The position numbers were made by a program, and so were the translations under genes. A stretch of 64,000 nucleotides of DNA. Origin: JBCBDX01 sp038529265 (lineage in GTDB: Bacteria; Pseudomonadota; Alphaproteobacteria; Rhizobiales; Rhizobiaceae). The stretch is from the NCBI GenBank assembly GCA_038529265.1, contig JBCBDX010000002.1, forward strand, positions 310,001 through 374,000, in the 5' to 3' direction. The stretch's first letter is position 1. Every line of letters starts with the position of its first letter. The notes beneath the pieces were generated by a model, which did not search any database, was not told the origin of the DNA, and was given only the letters and a program-made list of their open reading frames with translations. Below, in pieces: positions 26,960 to 35,038 of the stretch.

Positions 26960-27652
26960 TCAGCGTGGTTCCTTTCCGAAAACCCGCACATACTCATCAC
27001 GTCCACCCCGTGACAGGGCACCGGCTTGAGCCACCCATTGCTCACGCTCAATGCGACCTGAGAAACGCAAATGTTTGTCTACCCAAGCAATTTCTTGGGG
27101 GCCCCATGCCGCAATCTGCTCGTAGTGCCAGATACCCAAGCCGTGAAGCACTTGTTCGAGCTTTGGCCCAACACCTGCAATCAACTGAAGATCATCACCC
27201 GCCCCATCGAGCGGTTCTTTCAGTGCGCCGGGCGCAGCTGTGTTGTCTTCGCTTCCGAGGCGGGCCGCGGAGAGTGGTACGACGTTTGAGGCTTCATCCG
27301 GCGTACCTATGAGGCGCGCGATCGCCGCATGTTCCTCGACCTTCGGCTCCACAAATGGCACTGCCTGGGGCTTCTTGGCCTTTTTAGCCACCTTTGCTGA
27401 TAGTTTGCCTACGCGTAGCGCTTTCTTACCACCGGCGTGTTTTGCCAGTTTTTCGATGGCCTTCAGCGCCTGTTTCTCGCGTCTCTTTGTCTTTTTGGAG
27501 ATTTTGCCCTCTTTGGCGAGGCTCTCAACCGTCAATAACGCCGATGCATACCCAGCCCAAAGAGCGGGCTTCGCAGCGCCGGAGATGACTCTTTTGTATC
27601 CGCCGAGACTCTTGAGACCAGCCTTTATTTTCTTCAGCTTTTTCTTACGCAT
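26960..27652 (-). CDS. Basic protein with NuoE-type C-terminal helix-hairpin-helix domain
   Basis: A 230-residue protein of unknown function. The first 100 residues are strongly basic (many Lys, as in MRKKKLKKIKAGLKSL), and a variable linker follows. The last 78 residues contain LIAGVGPKLEQVLHGLGIWHYEQIAAW and end in VFGKEPR, nearly the same as the C-terminus of this NuoE and of the next gene upstream. The GVGPKLE core is a helix-hairpin-helix element that often binds DNA or protein. GGAGG precedes the ATG. An intrinsic terminator separates it from the upstream paralogue. Confidence 0.75.
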   Translation of the reverse strand: MRKKKLKKIKAGLKSLGGYKRVISGAAKPALWAGYASALLTVESLAKEGKISKKTKRREKQALKAIEKLAKHAGGKKALRVGKLSAKVAKKAKKPQAVPFVEPKVEEHAAIARLIGTPDEASNVVPLSAARLGSEDNTAAPGALKEPLDGAGDDLQLIAGVGPKLEQVLHGLGIWHYEQIAAWGPQEIAWVDKHLRFSGRIEREQWVAQAGALSRGGRDEYVRVFGKEPR

Positions 27653-27688
27653 AGTACCTCCAACGCCCCTCCAACCTATGACACAGAC

Positions 27689-27722
27689 AAAAAACGCAGC
27701 GCCTTTTGGTAAGACGCTGCGT
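27689..27722 (-). terminator. Rho-independent terminator inside the nuo locus
   Basis: On the minus strand an 8-bp stem (ACGCAGCG / CGCTGCGT) with a 13-base loop runs into six T residues. It follows the phasin-like HhH gene and should end or reduce transcripts from nuoA, which implies a separate promoter for nuoG-N. Confidence 0.8.
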
Positions 27723-27792
27723 CACAATAGTGTCATTTCACGCGAAAACGAAAGCCTTTGGCTGTTACTCGCTGCTTTGAGAGAAGGTAAGC

Positions 27793-28752
27793 TTAACGCG
27801 GCTCTTTTCCGAAACGTTTCACATATTCATCCCGGCCACCGGTAGCGAGAGCATCGGCTTGCGCCAACCAATCGTCTCGGTCGATCCGGCCTTTGAACTG
27901 CAGATAGTCATCAACCCAAGCGATCTCGTTCGGTGTCCAAGCAGCAATTTGAGCAAATGTCCAAATGCCAAGATCGTTCAAAACCTTTTCAAGCTTCGGA
28001 CCAACGCCTGCAATCATCTTGAGATCGTCGACAGCTTGTGGCTTGGCCAGCGCAACCGGCTTGGCAAAATCTTCCGGCATCACTTCGGCAACAGGCGCCG
28101 CAGGGACGGGTTTAGGTGTTGGCACAGGCGCAGGTTTTGGCGCGACCGCTTCAACAACCGGCTCTGCTTTTGCTGTTACAGCTGGTTTTGCCGGCTCAGC
28201 AACTTTCTTTACAGCTGGTGCGGGCTTTGCCTCTGCGACCGGTTTTGCCACGGGCTTTGTTGCGGCTTTGGGTTTGGCCTTTGCAGCAGGCTTTGCTTTT
28301 GGTTTTGCGGCTGGGGGAGCAGCGATTTCTGCACCGAACCATTCAAACTTGGCGAAATTAAAAGCTGGCGCCATTGCCGATTTACCGTATCCCCAGTCAA
28401 ATTTCATGGGGTTTACGCCCTCCACAGACATGGGCGCAAAAACGGAAGAGCCCTTGGTCGCTTTCTGCGCCTTCAACGCACCATCCATGGCGGCGGTCAT
28501 CCAACCAAGCCATGTGCCCAGTGCAGCCGAAGCAACACCTGCACCAACTGCTGAACTTGCAGCGCTCGCGGCCACCGGATGTGCTGCCAAGTTGCTGACG
28601 CTGGAAGCGGGCGTGACCGGTATTTTGGCGAACTCAAACGAACCCATCATGGACTGCGTCGTCTTTTGTACTTCTTCGGCCATGGGCATCATCGCCATCA
28701 CCGGGTTGTTCTTCATAAACGCTTCTTGCATTTCCTGAAAAGCCTGCATCAT
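27793..28752 (-). CDS. Phasin-like Ala/Pro/Lys-rich protein with NuoE-type HhH domain
   Basis: A 319-residue protein in three parts. The N-terminal 150 residues are Met/Ala-rich and helical (MMQAFQEMQEAFMKNN, then VAASAASSAVGAGVASAALG), resembling granule-associated phasins. A long Ala/Lys/Pro linker with PKAKPAAKAKPK-type repeats follows. The C-terminal 78 residues (MIAGVGPKLEKVLNDLGIW to RFGKEPR) are shared with NuoE. The start is the first of two ATGs, with GGAG nine bases upstream. TGCA-rich motifs upstream resemble PhaR operators, which hints at a link with polyhydroxybutyrate granules. The function is unproven. Confidence 0.7.
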   Translation of the reverse strand: MMQAFQEMQEAFMKNNPVMAMMPMAEEVQKTTQSMMGSFEFAKIPVTPASSVSNLAAHPVAASAASSAVGAGVASAALGTWLGWMTAAMDGALKAQKATKGSSVFAPMSVEGVNPMKFDWGYGKSAMAPAFNFAKFEWFGAEIAAPPAAKPKAKPAAKAKPKAATKPVAKPVAEAKPAPAVKKVAEPAKPAVTAKAEPVVEAVAPKPAPVPTPKPVPAAPVAEVMPEDFAKPVALAKPQAVDDLKMIAGVGPKLEKVLNDLGIWTFAQIAAWTPNEIAWVDDYLQFKGRIDRDDWLAQADALATGGRDEYVKRFGKEPR

Positions 28753-28798
28753 CAACGGGCACTCCTTCCTGTTCCGCTTGCGGAAATCGTACAGACAA

Positions 28799-28835
28799 TT
28801 TTGCACTGCACACTGTCTTTGTGCATTGCAGCATA
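28799..28835. promoter_or_regulatory. TGCA-rich palindromic motifs upstream of the phasin-like gene
   Basis: TTTTGCACTGCA and TTTGTGCATTGCAGCATA occur within 37 bases, about 50 bases before the phasin-like gene. TGC-rich repeats of this kind are PhaR sites in front of phasin genes in several alphaproteobacteria. The assignment is by resemblance only. Confidence 0.4.
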
Positions 28836-28903
28836 TCCTTCATGAAAATGCTAGTGGGGGTATCGAATATACCGGTCGTCTTAGGTCGAAGGCCGCGTGC
28901 TTG

Positions 28904-29257
28904 TTATTTGAAGCTAAAATTCCAATAGAATAGCGAAAGCCAAACAGTAAGGCATAAGCCTATCCCGACGATGAACATATGCCAGCCGACAATCGTTTGT
29001 TTAGCCTCGATGTCGTCGTTAACGACAAAGGATAGTCCCGATGCCAATAGCAGCATCACGGCCCCTGCCAATGAGACAATTGCGGCAAAACCACCGACGA
29101 TAAAAGCTATTCCCAAGACTTGATCCGGCAATCTAATCAAATGGAGTAAAACTGAAGCGCATACCCATGCGATTATATGCCAAACAAAAGCCAAATTATC
29201 CCTACTCAGCCGCCACCAAAATCGGCTGGGTTTCATGCGCGTTGCGCGAGAACTCAT
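28904..29257 (-). CDS. Small membrane protein of unknown function
   Basis: A protein of about 117 residues with four hydrophobic segments (FVWHIIAWVCASVLLHLI, then VLGIAFIVGGFAAIVSLAG, a third starting AVMLLLASGLSF, and MFIVGIGLCLTVWLSLFYW). I do not recognise the family. The start overlaps the end of nuoF by 56 bases if the ATG at 29257 is used, or by 35 bases with the ATG at 29236. Its place in the nuo locus suggests cotranscription with nuoF, but membership of complex I is not implied. Confidence 0.55.
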   Translation of the reverse strand: MSSRATRMKPSRFWWRLSRDNLAFVWHIIAWVCASVLLHLIRLPDQVLGIAFIVGGFAAIVSLAGAVMLLLASGLSFVVNDDIEAKQTIVGWHMFIVGIGLCLTVWLSLFYWNFSFK

Positions 29258-30512
29258 CGATACGCCGCTCAATTTCCGGTCGGAAATGGCGGATCAGACC
29301 CTGGATCGGCCAAGCTGCCGCGTCGCCGAGCGCACAAATGGTGTGGCCCTCAACCTGTTTGGTCACATCGAGCAGCATGTCGATTTCGCGCTTCTGGGCG
29401 TTACCTGTCACCATGCGCTCCATCACACGCCACATCCAGCCGGTGCCTTCGCGGCATGGCGTACACTGGCCGCAGCTCTCGTGCTTGTAGAAATAGGCGA
29501 GCCGCGCAATGGCTTTGACGACATCGGTTGAGCGATCCATCACGATAACAGCCGCTGTACCAAGGCCGGACTGCAAAGCACGCAGCGAATCAAAGTCCAT
29601 CGGTGTGTCGATGATTTCTTCCGCGGGGACCATCGGCACGGATGAACCGCCTGGAATAACCGCCAGCAGATTGTCCCATCCACCACGAATGCCACCGCAA
29701 TGTTTATCGATCAGTTCTTTGAACGGAATCGACATCGCCTCTTCGAAAGTACATGGGTTGTTGACGTGGCCTGACACGCAGAACAGCTTGGTACCCTTGT
29801 TGTTCTCCGCGCCAAAGGATGAGAACCACCCTGCCCCGCGTCGCAAAATGGTCGGCGCAACGGCAATTGATTCCACATTGTTCACCGTGGTCGGGCAGCC
29901 ATAAAGGCCCACATTGGCAGGGAATGGCGGCTTTAAGCGCGGCTGGCCTTTTTTGCCTTCGAGCGACTCAATCAGCGCGGTCTCTTCACCACAAATGTAT
30001 GCGCCAGCACCATGATGGACAAAAACGTCCATGTCCCAACCGCACTTGTTATTCTTGCCGAGAAGACCTGCATCATAACACTCATCGATGGCTGCCTGCA
30101 GCGCTTCGCGCTCACGGATATATTCGCCGCGTATGTAAATGTAGGCAGTGTGCGCCTGCATGGCACAACCGGCTATCAGGCAACCTTCGATCAGCGTGTG
30201 CGGATCATGGCGCATGATGTCACGGTCTTTACATGTGCCGGGCTCAGACTCATCTGCATTGACAACGAGATAGTGCGGACGCTCGCCAACTTCTTTGGGC
30301 ATAAATGACCATTTAAGACCCGTCGGAAATCCTGCGCCACCACGGCCACGCAAGTTTGACGCCTTCATCTCGTTGATGATCCAATCACGCCCTTTTTCCA
30401 CGAGACGCTTGGTGTTGTCCCAATGGCCACGCGACATTGCGCCTTTCAGCGACTTGTCACGCAGACCGTAGATATTGGTGAAGATCCGGTCCTTGTCCTG
30501 AAGCATTCCCAT
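29202..30512 (-). CDS. nuoF: NADH-quinone oxidoreductase subunit F
   Basis: The NADH-binding, FMN-containing subunit of complex I, about 436 residues. The glycine-rich NADH site RGRGGAGFPTGLKW, the FMN region with GAGAYICGEETALIESLEG, and the N3 4Fe-4S ligands in ESCGQCTPCREG are present. Three starts are possible. The TTG at 30518 overlaps the nuoE stop as TTGA and has GGAG five bases upstream, and ATGs stand at 30512 and 30506. The last gives the N-terminus MLQDKDRIF seen in relatives. Confidence 0.95.
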   Translation of the reverse strand: MGMLQDKDRIFTNIYGLRDKSLKGAMSRGHWDNTKRLVEKGRDWIINEMKASNLRGRGGAGFPTGLKWSFMPKEVGERPHYLVVNADESEPGTCKDRDIMRHDPHTLIEGCLIAGCAMQAHTAYIYIRGEYIREREALQAAIDECYDAGLLGKNNKCGWDMDVFVHHGAGAYICGEETALIESLEGKKGQPRLKPPFPANVGLYGCPTTVNNVESIAVAPTILRRGAGWFSSFGAENNKGTKLFCVSGHVNNPCTFEEAMSIPFKELIDKHCGGIRGGWDNLLAVIPGGSSVPMVPAEEIIDTPMDFDSLRALQSGLGTAAVIVMDRSTDVVKAIARLAYFYKHESCGQCTPCREGTGWMWRVMERMVTGNAQKREIDMLLDVTKQVEGHTICALGDAAAWPIQGLIRHFRPEIERRIDEFSRNAHETQPILVAAE

Positions 30513-30514
30513 GA

Positions 30515-31813
30515 TCAACGAGGCTCCTTGCCGAAGACTTTGACATATTCATCGCGGCCGCCCCTGGCGAGCGCATCTGCTTGTTTGACCCAATCATCGC
30601 GCTCGATACGGCCTTTAAAGCGCAGTTGATCATCGACGATGGCAATATCATCGACCGTCCAAGCGGCGATTTGATGGAAGTGCCAGAAACCGAGCGAATT
30701 CAACGTCTGCTCAAGCTTTGGCCCAACACCTGAAATCAGTTTCAAATCATCTGCCGTGCCCTGAGGTCTATCCATGCGAACCGGCCCATCGCTCTTGGCC
30801 TTGGCTGCACGGCCTGATGCAGTCGCCGCGATCGCCATAGTCGGATTGCCACCCGTGACCTTTTTCTTTGGCGCAGGTTTTGGCTTTACCGACGATGCGC
30901 CTTTGACGTTATCGAGTACGGTGCCTGGGTCAGCGCCCTCAGCGCCCTTGGTGATTTTCACCTCTTTGGCAGGCTTGGCGTCCTTTGTGGATGGCGCTTC
31001 ATCAACATCAATGGCATTGAGTTTTGTGTTGACCGCGCTTTCCTGAACGCCTTTTGCTTTCTTGGTTTTTGGCGCAACTTTAGAAGCGGTCGATGCCAAC
31101 TTCATGGTTGGATTTTCAGTTGCAACCGGCTCTGCAGCTTTCACAGCCGTTTTCTTGGCTGGCGCTTTTTTGGCGGCTTTCTTCTTGGGCGCAGACGCGA
31201 CAACTTCATCCAGCAATGTCAGCGGGCCGCCAACAGGCGCCGAATAGATGCGGTCAATCTGCGGACCCGGCGTGATAGTATCACCCTTGCCCACCTCAAA
31301 CGCTTCGATGATTTCTTCCAGACGCTCGGGCGTCAGGTCCTCGTAAGTGTCGCGACCGATCATCACCATCGGCGCGTTCACGCAAGCGCCCTGACATTCG
31401 ACCTCTTCCCATGAGAGGGTGCCGTCGCCATTGCGTTGAAACTGCTGCTGGTTGATTTTGCTCTGGCAGACTTTCTTCAAATCTTCCGCACCGCGCAGCA
31501 TGCATGGCGTTGTCCCGCACACTTGAATATGCGCTTTCGTGCCGACGGGCTGCAGCATGAACTGGGTATAGAATGTCGCGACTTCCATCACGCGAATGCG
31601 CGGCATGTCGAGCATTTCAGACACATGCTCAATCGCGGCCTTGGTGACCCAACCATCTTGCTCCTGCGCCAACATGAGTAGCGGGATCACAGCCGATTGC
31701 TCACGGCCTTTGGGATACTTATTGATCCAGACTTTGGCTTCTGCCGCTTTTTCGCGGTTGAACTTAAAGCCATCAGGCTGGACGGCATCTTCTGCCAAAC
31801 GACGAACGGACAT
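30515..31813 (-). CDS. nuoE: NADH-quinone oxidoreductase subunit E with long C-terminal HhH extension
   Basis: The 24-kDa-type subunit of complex I occupies the first 200 residues, with the 2Fe-2S ligands C99, C104, C140 and C144. Most bacterial NuoE proteins end here, but this one has 432 residues. A Lys/Ala-rich linker follows, with the repeated pieces NPTMKLASTASK and NPTMAIAATASG. The last 80 residues form a helix-hairpin-helix domain (LISGVGPKLEQTLNSLGFW to VFGKEPR). The same domain occurs in two other genes of this locus. Its start overlaps the nuoD stop as TAATG. Confidence 0.93.
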   Translation of the reverse strand: MSVRRLAEDAVQPDGFKFNREKAAEAKVWINKYPKGREQSAVIPLLMLAQEQDGWVTKAAIEHVSEMLDMPRIRVMEVATFYTQFMLQPVGTKAHIQVCGTTPCMLRGAEDLKKVCQSKINQQQFQRNGDGTLSWEEVECQGACVNAPMVMIGRDTYEDLTPERLEEIIEAFEVGKGDTITPGPQIDRIYSAPVGGPLTLLDEVVASAPKKKAAKKAPAKKTAVKAAEPVATENPTMKLASTASKVAPKTKKAKGVQESAVNTKLNAIDVDEAPSTKDAKPAKEVKITKGAEGADPGTVLDNVKGASSVKPKPAPKKKVTGGNPTMAIAATASGRAAKAKSDGPVRMDRPQGTADDLKLISGVGPKLEQTLNSLGFWHFHQIAAWTVDDIAIVDDQLRFKGRIERDDWVKQADALARGGRDEYVKVFGKEPR

Positions 31814-33003
31814 TAGCGGTCCACCTCACCAAATACGACATCAAGCGATCCGAGAACCGCAGAAACATCTGACAGCATGTGCCCACGGCACAGGAAATCC
31901 ATGGCTTGCAAATGCGCGTAGCTCGGCGCGCGCAATTTGCAGCGATAGGGTTTGTTGGAGCCATCAGAAACCAGATAAACACCGAACTCGCCTTTGGGCG
32001 CCTCAACAGCAGCGTACACCTCGCCTTCCGGGACCTTGTAGCCTTCGGTGTAGAGTTTGAAATGATGGATCAAGGCTTCCATCGACTTCTTCATCTCACC
32101 GCGTTTGGGCGGCACGACCTTGCCGTCCGTGTTGGACACCGGGCCCTGACCTTCGGGGCTCAATAGCTTATCAACGCATTGGCGCATGATATAAGCGGAC
32201 TGGCGCATCTCTTCCATGCGGATCAAATAGCGGTCATAGCAGTCCCCATTTTTGCCGATGGGGATTTGGAATTCCATTTCCTCATAGCACTCATAAGGCT
32301 GCGATTTGCGCAAATCCCAGCGAGCGCCAGAGCCACGAACCATCACACCGGAAAAGCCCCACTCCCAAGCATCGCTCAATTCAACGACGCCAATATCAAC
32401 ATTGCGCTGCTTGAAGATGCGGTTGTCGGTCAAAAGGCCATCGATTTCGGTGACAACATCCAAGAACGGATCAATCCAGTCGCCAATGTCCTGGATGAGT
32501 TTCTCTGGCAAATCCTGATGAACACCACCGGGACGGAAATAAGCCGCGTGCAAGCGGGCACCGCATGCACGCTCATAAAACACCATAAGCTTTTCGCGCT
32601 CTTCAAAACCCCAGACTATGGGGGTGAGCGCGCCAACATCGAGCGCCTGCGTACAGATGTTCATCAGGTGGTTCAGAATTCGACCGATCTCTGAATAAAG
32701 CACGCGAACCAGTTGACCACGCTTGGGAATGTCCAAACCCAGCAGGCGCTCCACCGCCAAGGCATAGGCATGTTCCTGGTTCATTGGCGAGACGTAATCG
32801 AGCCGGTCGAAATACGGGACGGCCTGAAGATAGGTCTTGTTCTCAATCAGCTTTTCGGTGCCGCGGTGCAGAAGGCCGATATGCGGGTCGACGCGCTCAC
32901 ACACCTCCCCGTCAAGCTCCAGCACTAGGCGCAACACGCCGTGCGCCGCCGGGTGCTGCGGGCCAAAGTTGATATTAAAATTGCGGACATTGTGTTCTGT
33001 CAT
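31813..33003 (-). CDS. nuoD: NADH-quinone oxidoreductase subunit D
   Basis: The 49-kDa-type subunit of complex I, 396 residues, which forms the quinone-reduction site together with NuoB. It starts with the conserved NFNINFGPQHPAAHGVLRL and contains the quinone-binding His of that motif. GGGAG lies six bases before the ATG. Upstream, a four-helix-bundle gene separates it from nuoC, which is not the usual arrangement. Confidence 0.97.
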   Translation of the reverse strand: MTEHNVRNFNINFGPQHPAAHGVLRLVLELDGEVCERVDPHIGLLHRGTEKLIENKTYLQAVPYFDRLDYVSPMNQEHAYALAVERLLGLDIPKRGQLVRVLYSEIGRILNHLMNICTQALDVGALTPIVWGFEEREKLMVFYERACGARLHAAYFRPGGVHQDLPEKLIQDIGDWIDPFLDVVTEIDGLLTDNRIFKQRNVDIGVVELSDAWEWGFSGVMVRGSGARWDLRKSQPYECYEEMEFQIPIGKNGDCYDRYLIRMEEMRQSAYIMRQCVDKLLSPEGQGPVSNTDGKVVPPKRGEMKKSMEALIHHFKLYTEGYKVPEGEVYAAVEAPKGEFGVYLVSDGSNKPYRCKLRAPSYAHLQAMDFLCRGHMLSDVSAVLGSLDVVFGEVDR

Positions 33004-33030
33004 GCGGCGCTCCCTGCGGGCGCGTGAATA

Positions 33031-33045
33031 GTCAATGGTGAATGG
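33031..33045. repeat. Left arm of 15-bp inverted repeat bounding the four-helix-bundle gene
   Basis: GTCAATGGTGAATGG lies just after the stop of the four-helix-bundle gene. Its exact reverse complement lies at 33430-33444. Extra GGTGAAT copies follow the arm, so the boundary is a small repeat cluster. Confidence 0.85.
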
Positions 33046-33052
33046 TGAATGA

Positions 33053-33433
33053 TCACGTCGCCCGCTCGAGAGATCTGACGTAGGTGACCAAACGTTTCCC
33101 CAACCTCGTGGTAGCGGCCAGAGAGCCCGAGGCTATATCGGCCTTTACAAACCCCAACCTTGCGGACAATTCGATCTGTGTTTCGAGTTCTTTCAACGAG
33201 CCTTGAGCGACGCGCAGAAACTGAATGAAAGGCTTTCGCTGCGCCCGTCCGCAGCCTTCCACAATATTTGATGGAATGGATACCGCGCTGCGGCGCATTT
33301 GGCTGACCAGTCCGTAGGTCTCCGAAGGCGGAAAATCGGCCGTCATGGAATAAACGATCTCCGCAAGAGACATCGCCTCCTGCCATACAGTCAGATCGCG
33401 ATAGTCCTGAATGGATGCTTTTTCTTCTGCCAT
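33053..33433 (-). CDS. Four-helix-bundle protein (S23/IVP family) inserted between nuoC and nuoD
   Basis: A 126-residue protein of the S23 or intervening-sequence-protein family: DYRDLTVWQEAMSLAEIVY, then LVSQMRRSAVSIPSNIVEGCGR and FLRVAQGSLKELETQIELSARLG. Members occur inside 23S rRNA intervening sequences, beside diversity-generating retroelements (as avd), or alone. Their cellular role is not settled. The gene lies between 15-bp inverted repeats, and its start codon falls within the right arm. There is no good ribosome binding site apart from the repeats themselves. It breaks the otherwise standard nuoC-nuoD junction and looks inserted. Confidence 0.88.
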   Translation of the reverse strand: MAEEKASIQDYRDLTVWQEAMSLAEIVYSMTADFPPSETYGLVSQMRRSAVSIPSNIVEGCGRAQRKPFIQFLRVAQGSLKELETQIELSARLGFVKADIASGSLAATTRLGKRLVTYVRSLERAT

Positions 33434-33444
33434 TCACCATTGAC
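33430..33444. repeat. Right arm of 15-bp inverted repeat bounding the four-helix-bundle gene
   Basis: CCATTCACCATTGAC is the exact reverse complement of the left arm at 33031-33045. It contains the start codon of the four-helix-bundle gene and ends 11 bases before the nuoC stop codon. A further CCATTCAC copy follows. Confidence 0.85.
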
Positions 33445-33454
33445 CAATCACCAT

Positions 33455-34066
33455 TCACTTTTCGGCCTTCTCATCGCCTGGCAGCACATAGTCGGCGCCT
33501 TCCCATGGGCTCAAAAAATCAAAATCGCGGAATTCCTGGCGCAGCTTCACGGGCTCATAAACAACCCGTTTGACCTCATCATCATAGCGCACTTCATAAT
33601 AGCCGGTCAGCGGGAAGTCTTTGCGCAGCGGATAACCGTCAAAACCATAGTCGGTCAGCAAGCGACGCAGATCGGGATGGCCGGTAAAGAGGATGCCATA
33701 CATGTCATAGGCTTCGCGCTCAAACCAGTTTGCGCCGGGAAAAACATCACATGCGCTCGGCACCGGCGTGTCTTCGTCAACCTGCACCCGCAAGCGCAAC
33801 CGCTGATTCAGCTTTGGCGACATCAGATGGTAGACGACGTCAAAACGTTTTTCGCGCCCTGGATAATCCACGCCGCAAATGTCGACCAAATTGACGAACT
33901 GCGACTGCATATCGCCCTTGAGCTTTGCGAGCACAGCAGAAATATCGCCAACATCAACAAGAACGTTGAGTTCGCCAAAAGAAACGGACATGGCGATGTC
34001 CATGTCGTGAAGCACATCGGCAACGGTATCTTGCAACTCCTCGATTGTTTCAGCGGTTTGCGCCAT
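33455..34066 (-). CDS. nuoC: NADH-quinone oxidoreductase subunit C
   Basis: The 30-kDa-type peripheral subunit of complex I, 203 residues, not fused to NuoD. It contains the family motif ERETYDMYGILF in the form EREAYDMYGILFTGHPDLRRLLTDYGFDG. The stop codon lies at the edge of the inverted-repeat cluster that flanks the four-helix-bundle gene. The last codons (GDEKAEK) may therefore have been reshaped by the insertion. Confidence 0.96.
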   Translation of the reverse strand: MAQTAETIEELQDTVADVLHDMDIAMSVSFGELNVLVDVGDISAVLAKLKGDMQSQFVNLVDICGVDYPGREKRFDVVYHLMSPKLNQRLRLRVQVDEDTPVPSACDVFPGANWFEREAYDMYGILFTGHPDLRRLLTDYGFDGYPLRKDFPLTGYYEVRYDDEVKRVVYEPVKLRQEFRDFDFLSPWEGADYVLPGDEKAEK

Positions 34067-34098
34067 TCAATCGTCTTTCCTCGTCTGACGCGCCCAAA

Positions 34099-34668
34099 TT
34101 AGCGCTCAATAGTACCGGTTCGGCGGATCTTCTTTTGCAGCATCAAGATGCCGTACAGCAGCGCCTCAGCCGTTGGCGGGCAACCGGGGACATAAATGTC
34201 GACCGGCACGATGCGGTCACATCCGCGCACAACGGAATAGCTGTAATGATAATAACCGCCGCCATTGGCGCATGAGCCCATGGAGATCACGTAGCGTGGC
34301 TCGGGCATCTGGTCGTAAACCTTGCGCATGGCCGGCGCCATCTTGTTGGTCAGCGTGCCCGCAACAATCATGACATCGGATTGGCGTGGAGAGCCACGCG
34401 GCGCGATACCGAAACGCTCGGCGTCATAACGCGGCATGGAGGTGTGCATCATCTCCACCGCGCAACAGGCCAAGCCAAAGGTCATCCACATCAACGAGCC
34501 GGTACGCGCCCAGTTGATCAGCTCGTCAGTAGACGTAACGAGAAAACCCTTATCGGCCAGCTCATTGTTCATCTCGCCAAAGAAAGCATCGTCATGGCCG
34601 ATTGGCTTACCGGTGTTTGGATCAACCAGCCCCTTGGGCTGTGGTGCAATTAACGTGTTTGAAGACAT
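34099..34668 (-). CDS. nuoB: NADH-quinone oxidoreductase subunit B
   Basis: The 20-kDa-type (PSST) subunit of complex I, 189 residues, carrying cluster N2, the last iron-sulfur cluster before quinone. The ligands are the tandem cysteines in FGLACCAVEMMH, then GSCANGGGYY and VPGCPPTAEALLYG. It lies four bases after nuoA and 32 bases before nuoC. Confidence 0.97.
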   Translation of the reverse strand: MSSNTLIAPQPKGLVDPNTGKPIGHDDAFFGEMNNELADKGFLVTSTDELINWARTGSLMWMTFGLACCAVEMMHTSMPRYDAERFGIAPRGSPRQSDVMIVAGTLTNKMAPAMRKVYDQMPEPRYVISMGSCANGGGYYHYSYSVVRGCDRIVPVDIYVPGCPPTAEALLYGILMLQKKIRRTGTIER

Positions 34669-34672
34669 TCAC

Positions 34673-35038
34673 TCAGTCCCAATCCAATGCGCCCTTTTTC
34701 CACTCATAGATGAAGCCGATCGTCAAAACACCGAGAAACACCATCATGGACCAGAAGCCGAACATGCCAATGTCGCTGAATGACACAGCCCAGGGGAATA
34801 GAAATGCCACTTCGAGATCGAAGATAATGAAGAGGATCGCCACCAGATAGAAGCGAACGTCGAACTTCATGCGCGCATCATCAAAAGCGTTAAAACCGCA
34901 CTCATAGGCGGACAGTTTTTCCGGATCTGGCGCTTTATAAGCGACGATGAACGGCGCGATGAGGAGCGCCAAACCAATGCCCAGGCTGATTACAAAGAAG
35001 ATCAACACTGGCAGATAGGACGCGACAACAGCTTCCAT
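34673..35038 (-). CDS. nuoA: NADH-quinone oxidoreductase subunit A
   Basis: The ND3-type membrane subunit of complex I, 121 residues and three helices. The loop SAYECGFNAFDDARMKFDVRFYLVAILFIIFDLE carries the Cys and acidic residues near the quinone cavity. The ATG at 35038 is chosen because GGGA stands five bases upstream; a GTG seven codons earlier is possible. It is the first gene of the leftward nuo locus, and the promoter should lie in the AT-rich region upstream. Confidence 0.95.
   Translation of the reverse strand: MEAVVASYLPVLIFFVISLGIGLALLIAPFIVAYKAPDPEKLSAYECGFNAFDDARMKFDVRFYLVAILFIIFDLEVAFLFPWAVSFSDIGMFGFWSMMVFLGVLTIGFIYEWKKGALDWD

Noticed and set aside
27859..28738. Two long + strand frames opposite the phasin-like gene
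   Set aside because: They mirror the Ala/Pro/Lys-rich linker as Gly/Phe/Ala or Cys/Arg-rich repeats; the minus strand has the ribosome binding site and the shared HhH domain.
33000..33458. 152-codon frame spanning the four-helix-bundle gene and its repeats
   Set aside because: The other frame gives a clear S23/IVP protein; this one includes both repeat arms and has no family pattern.
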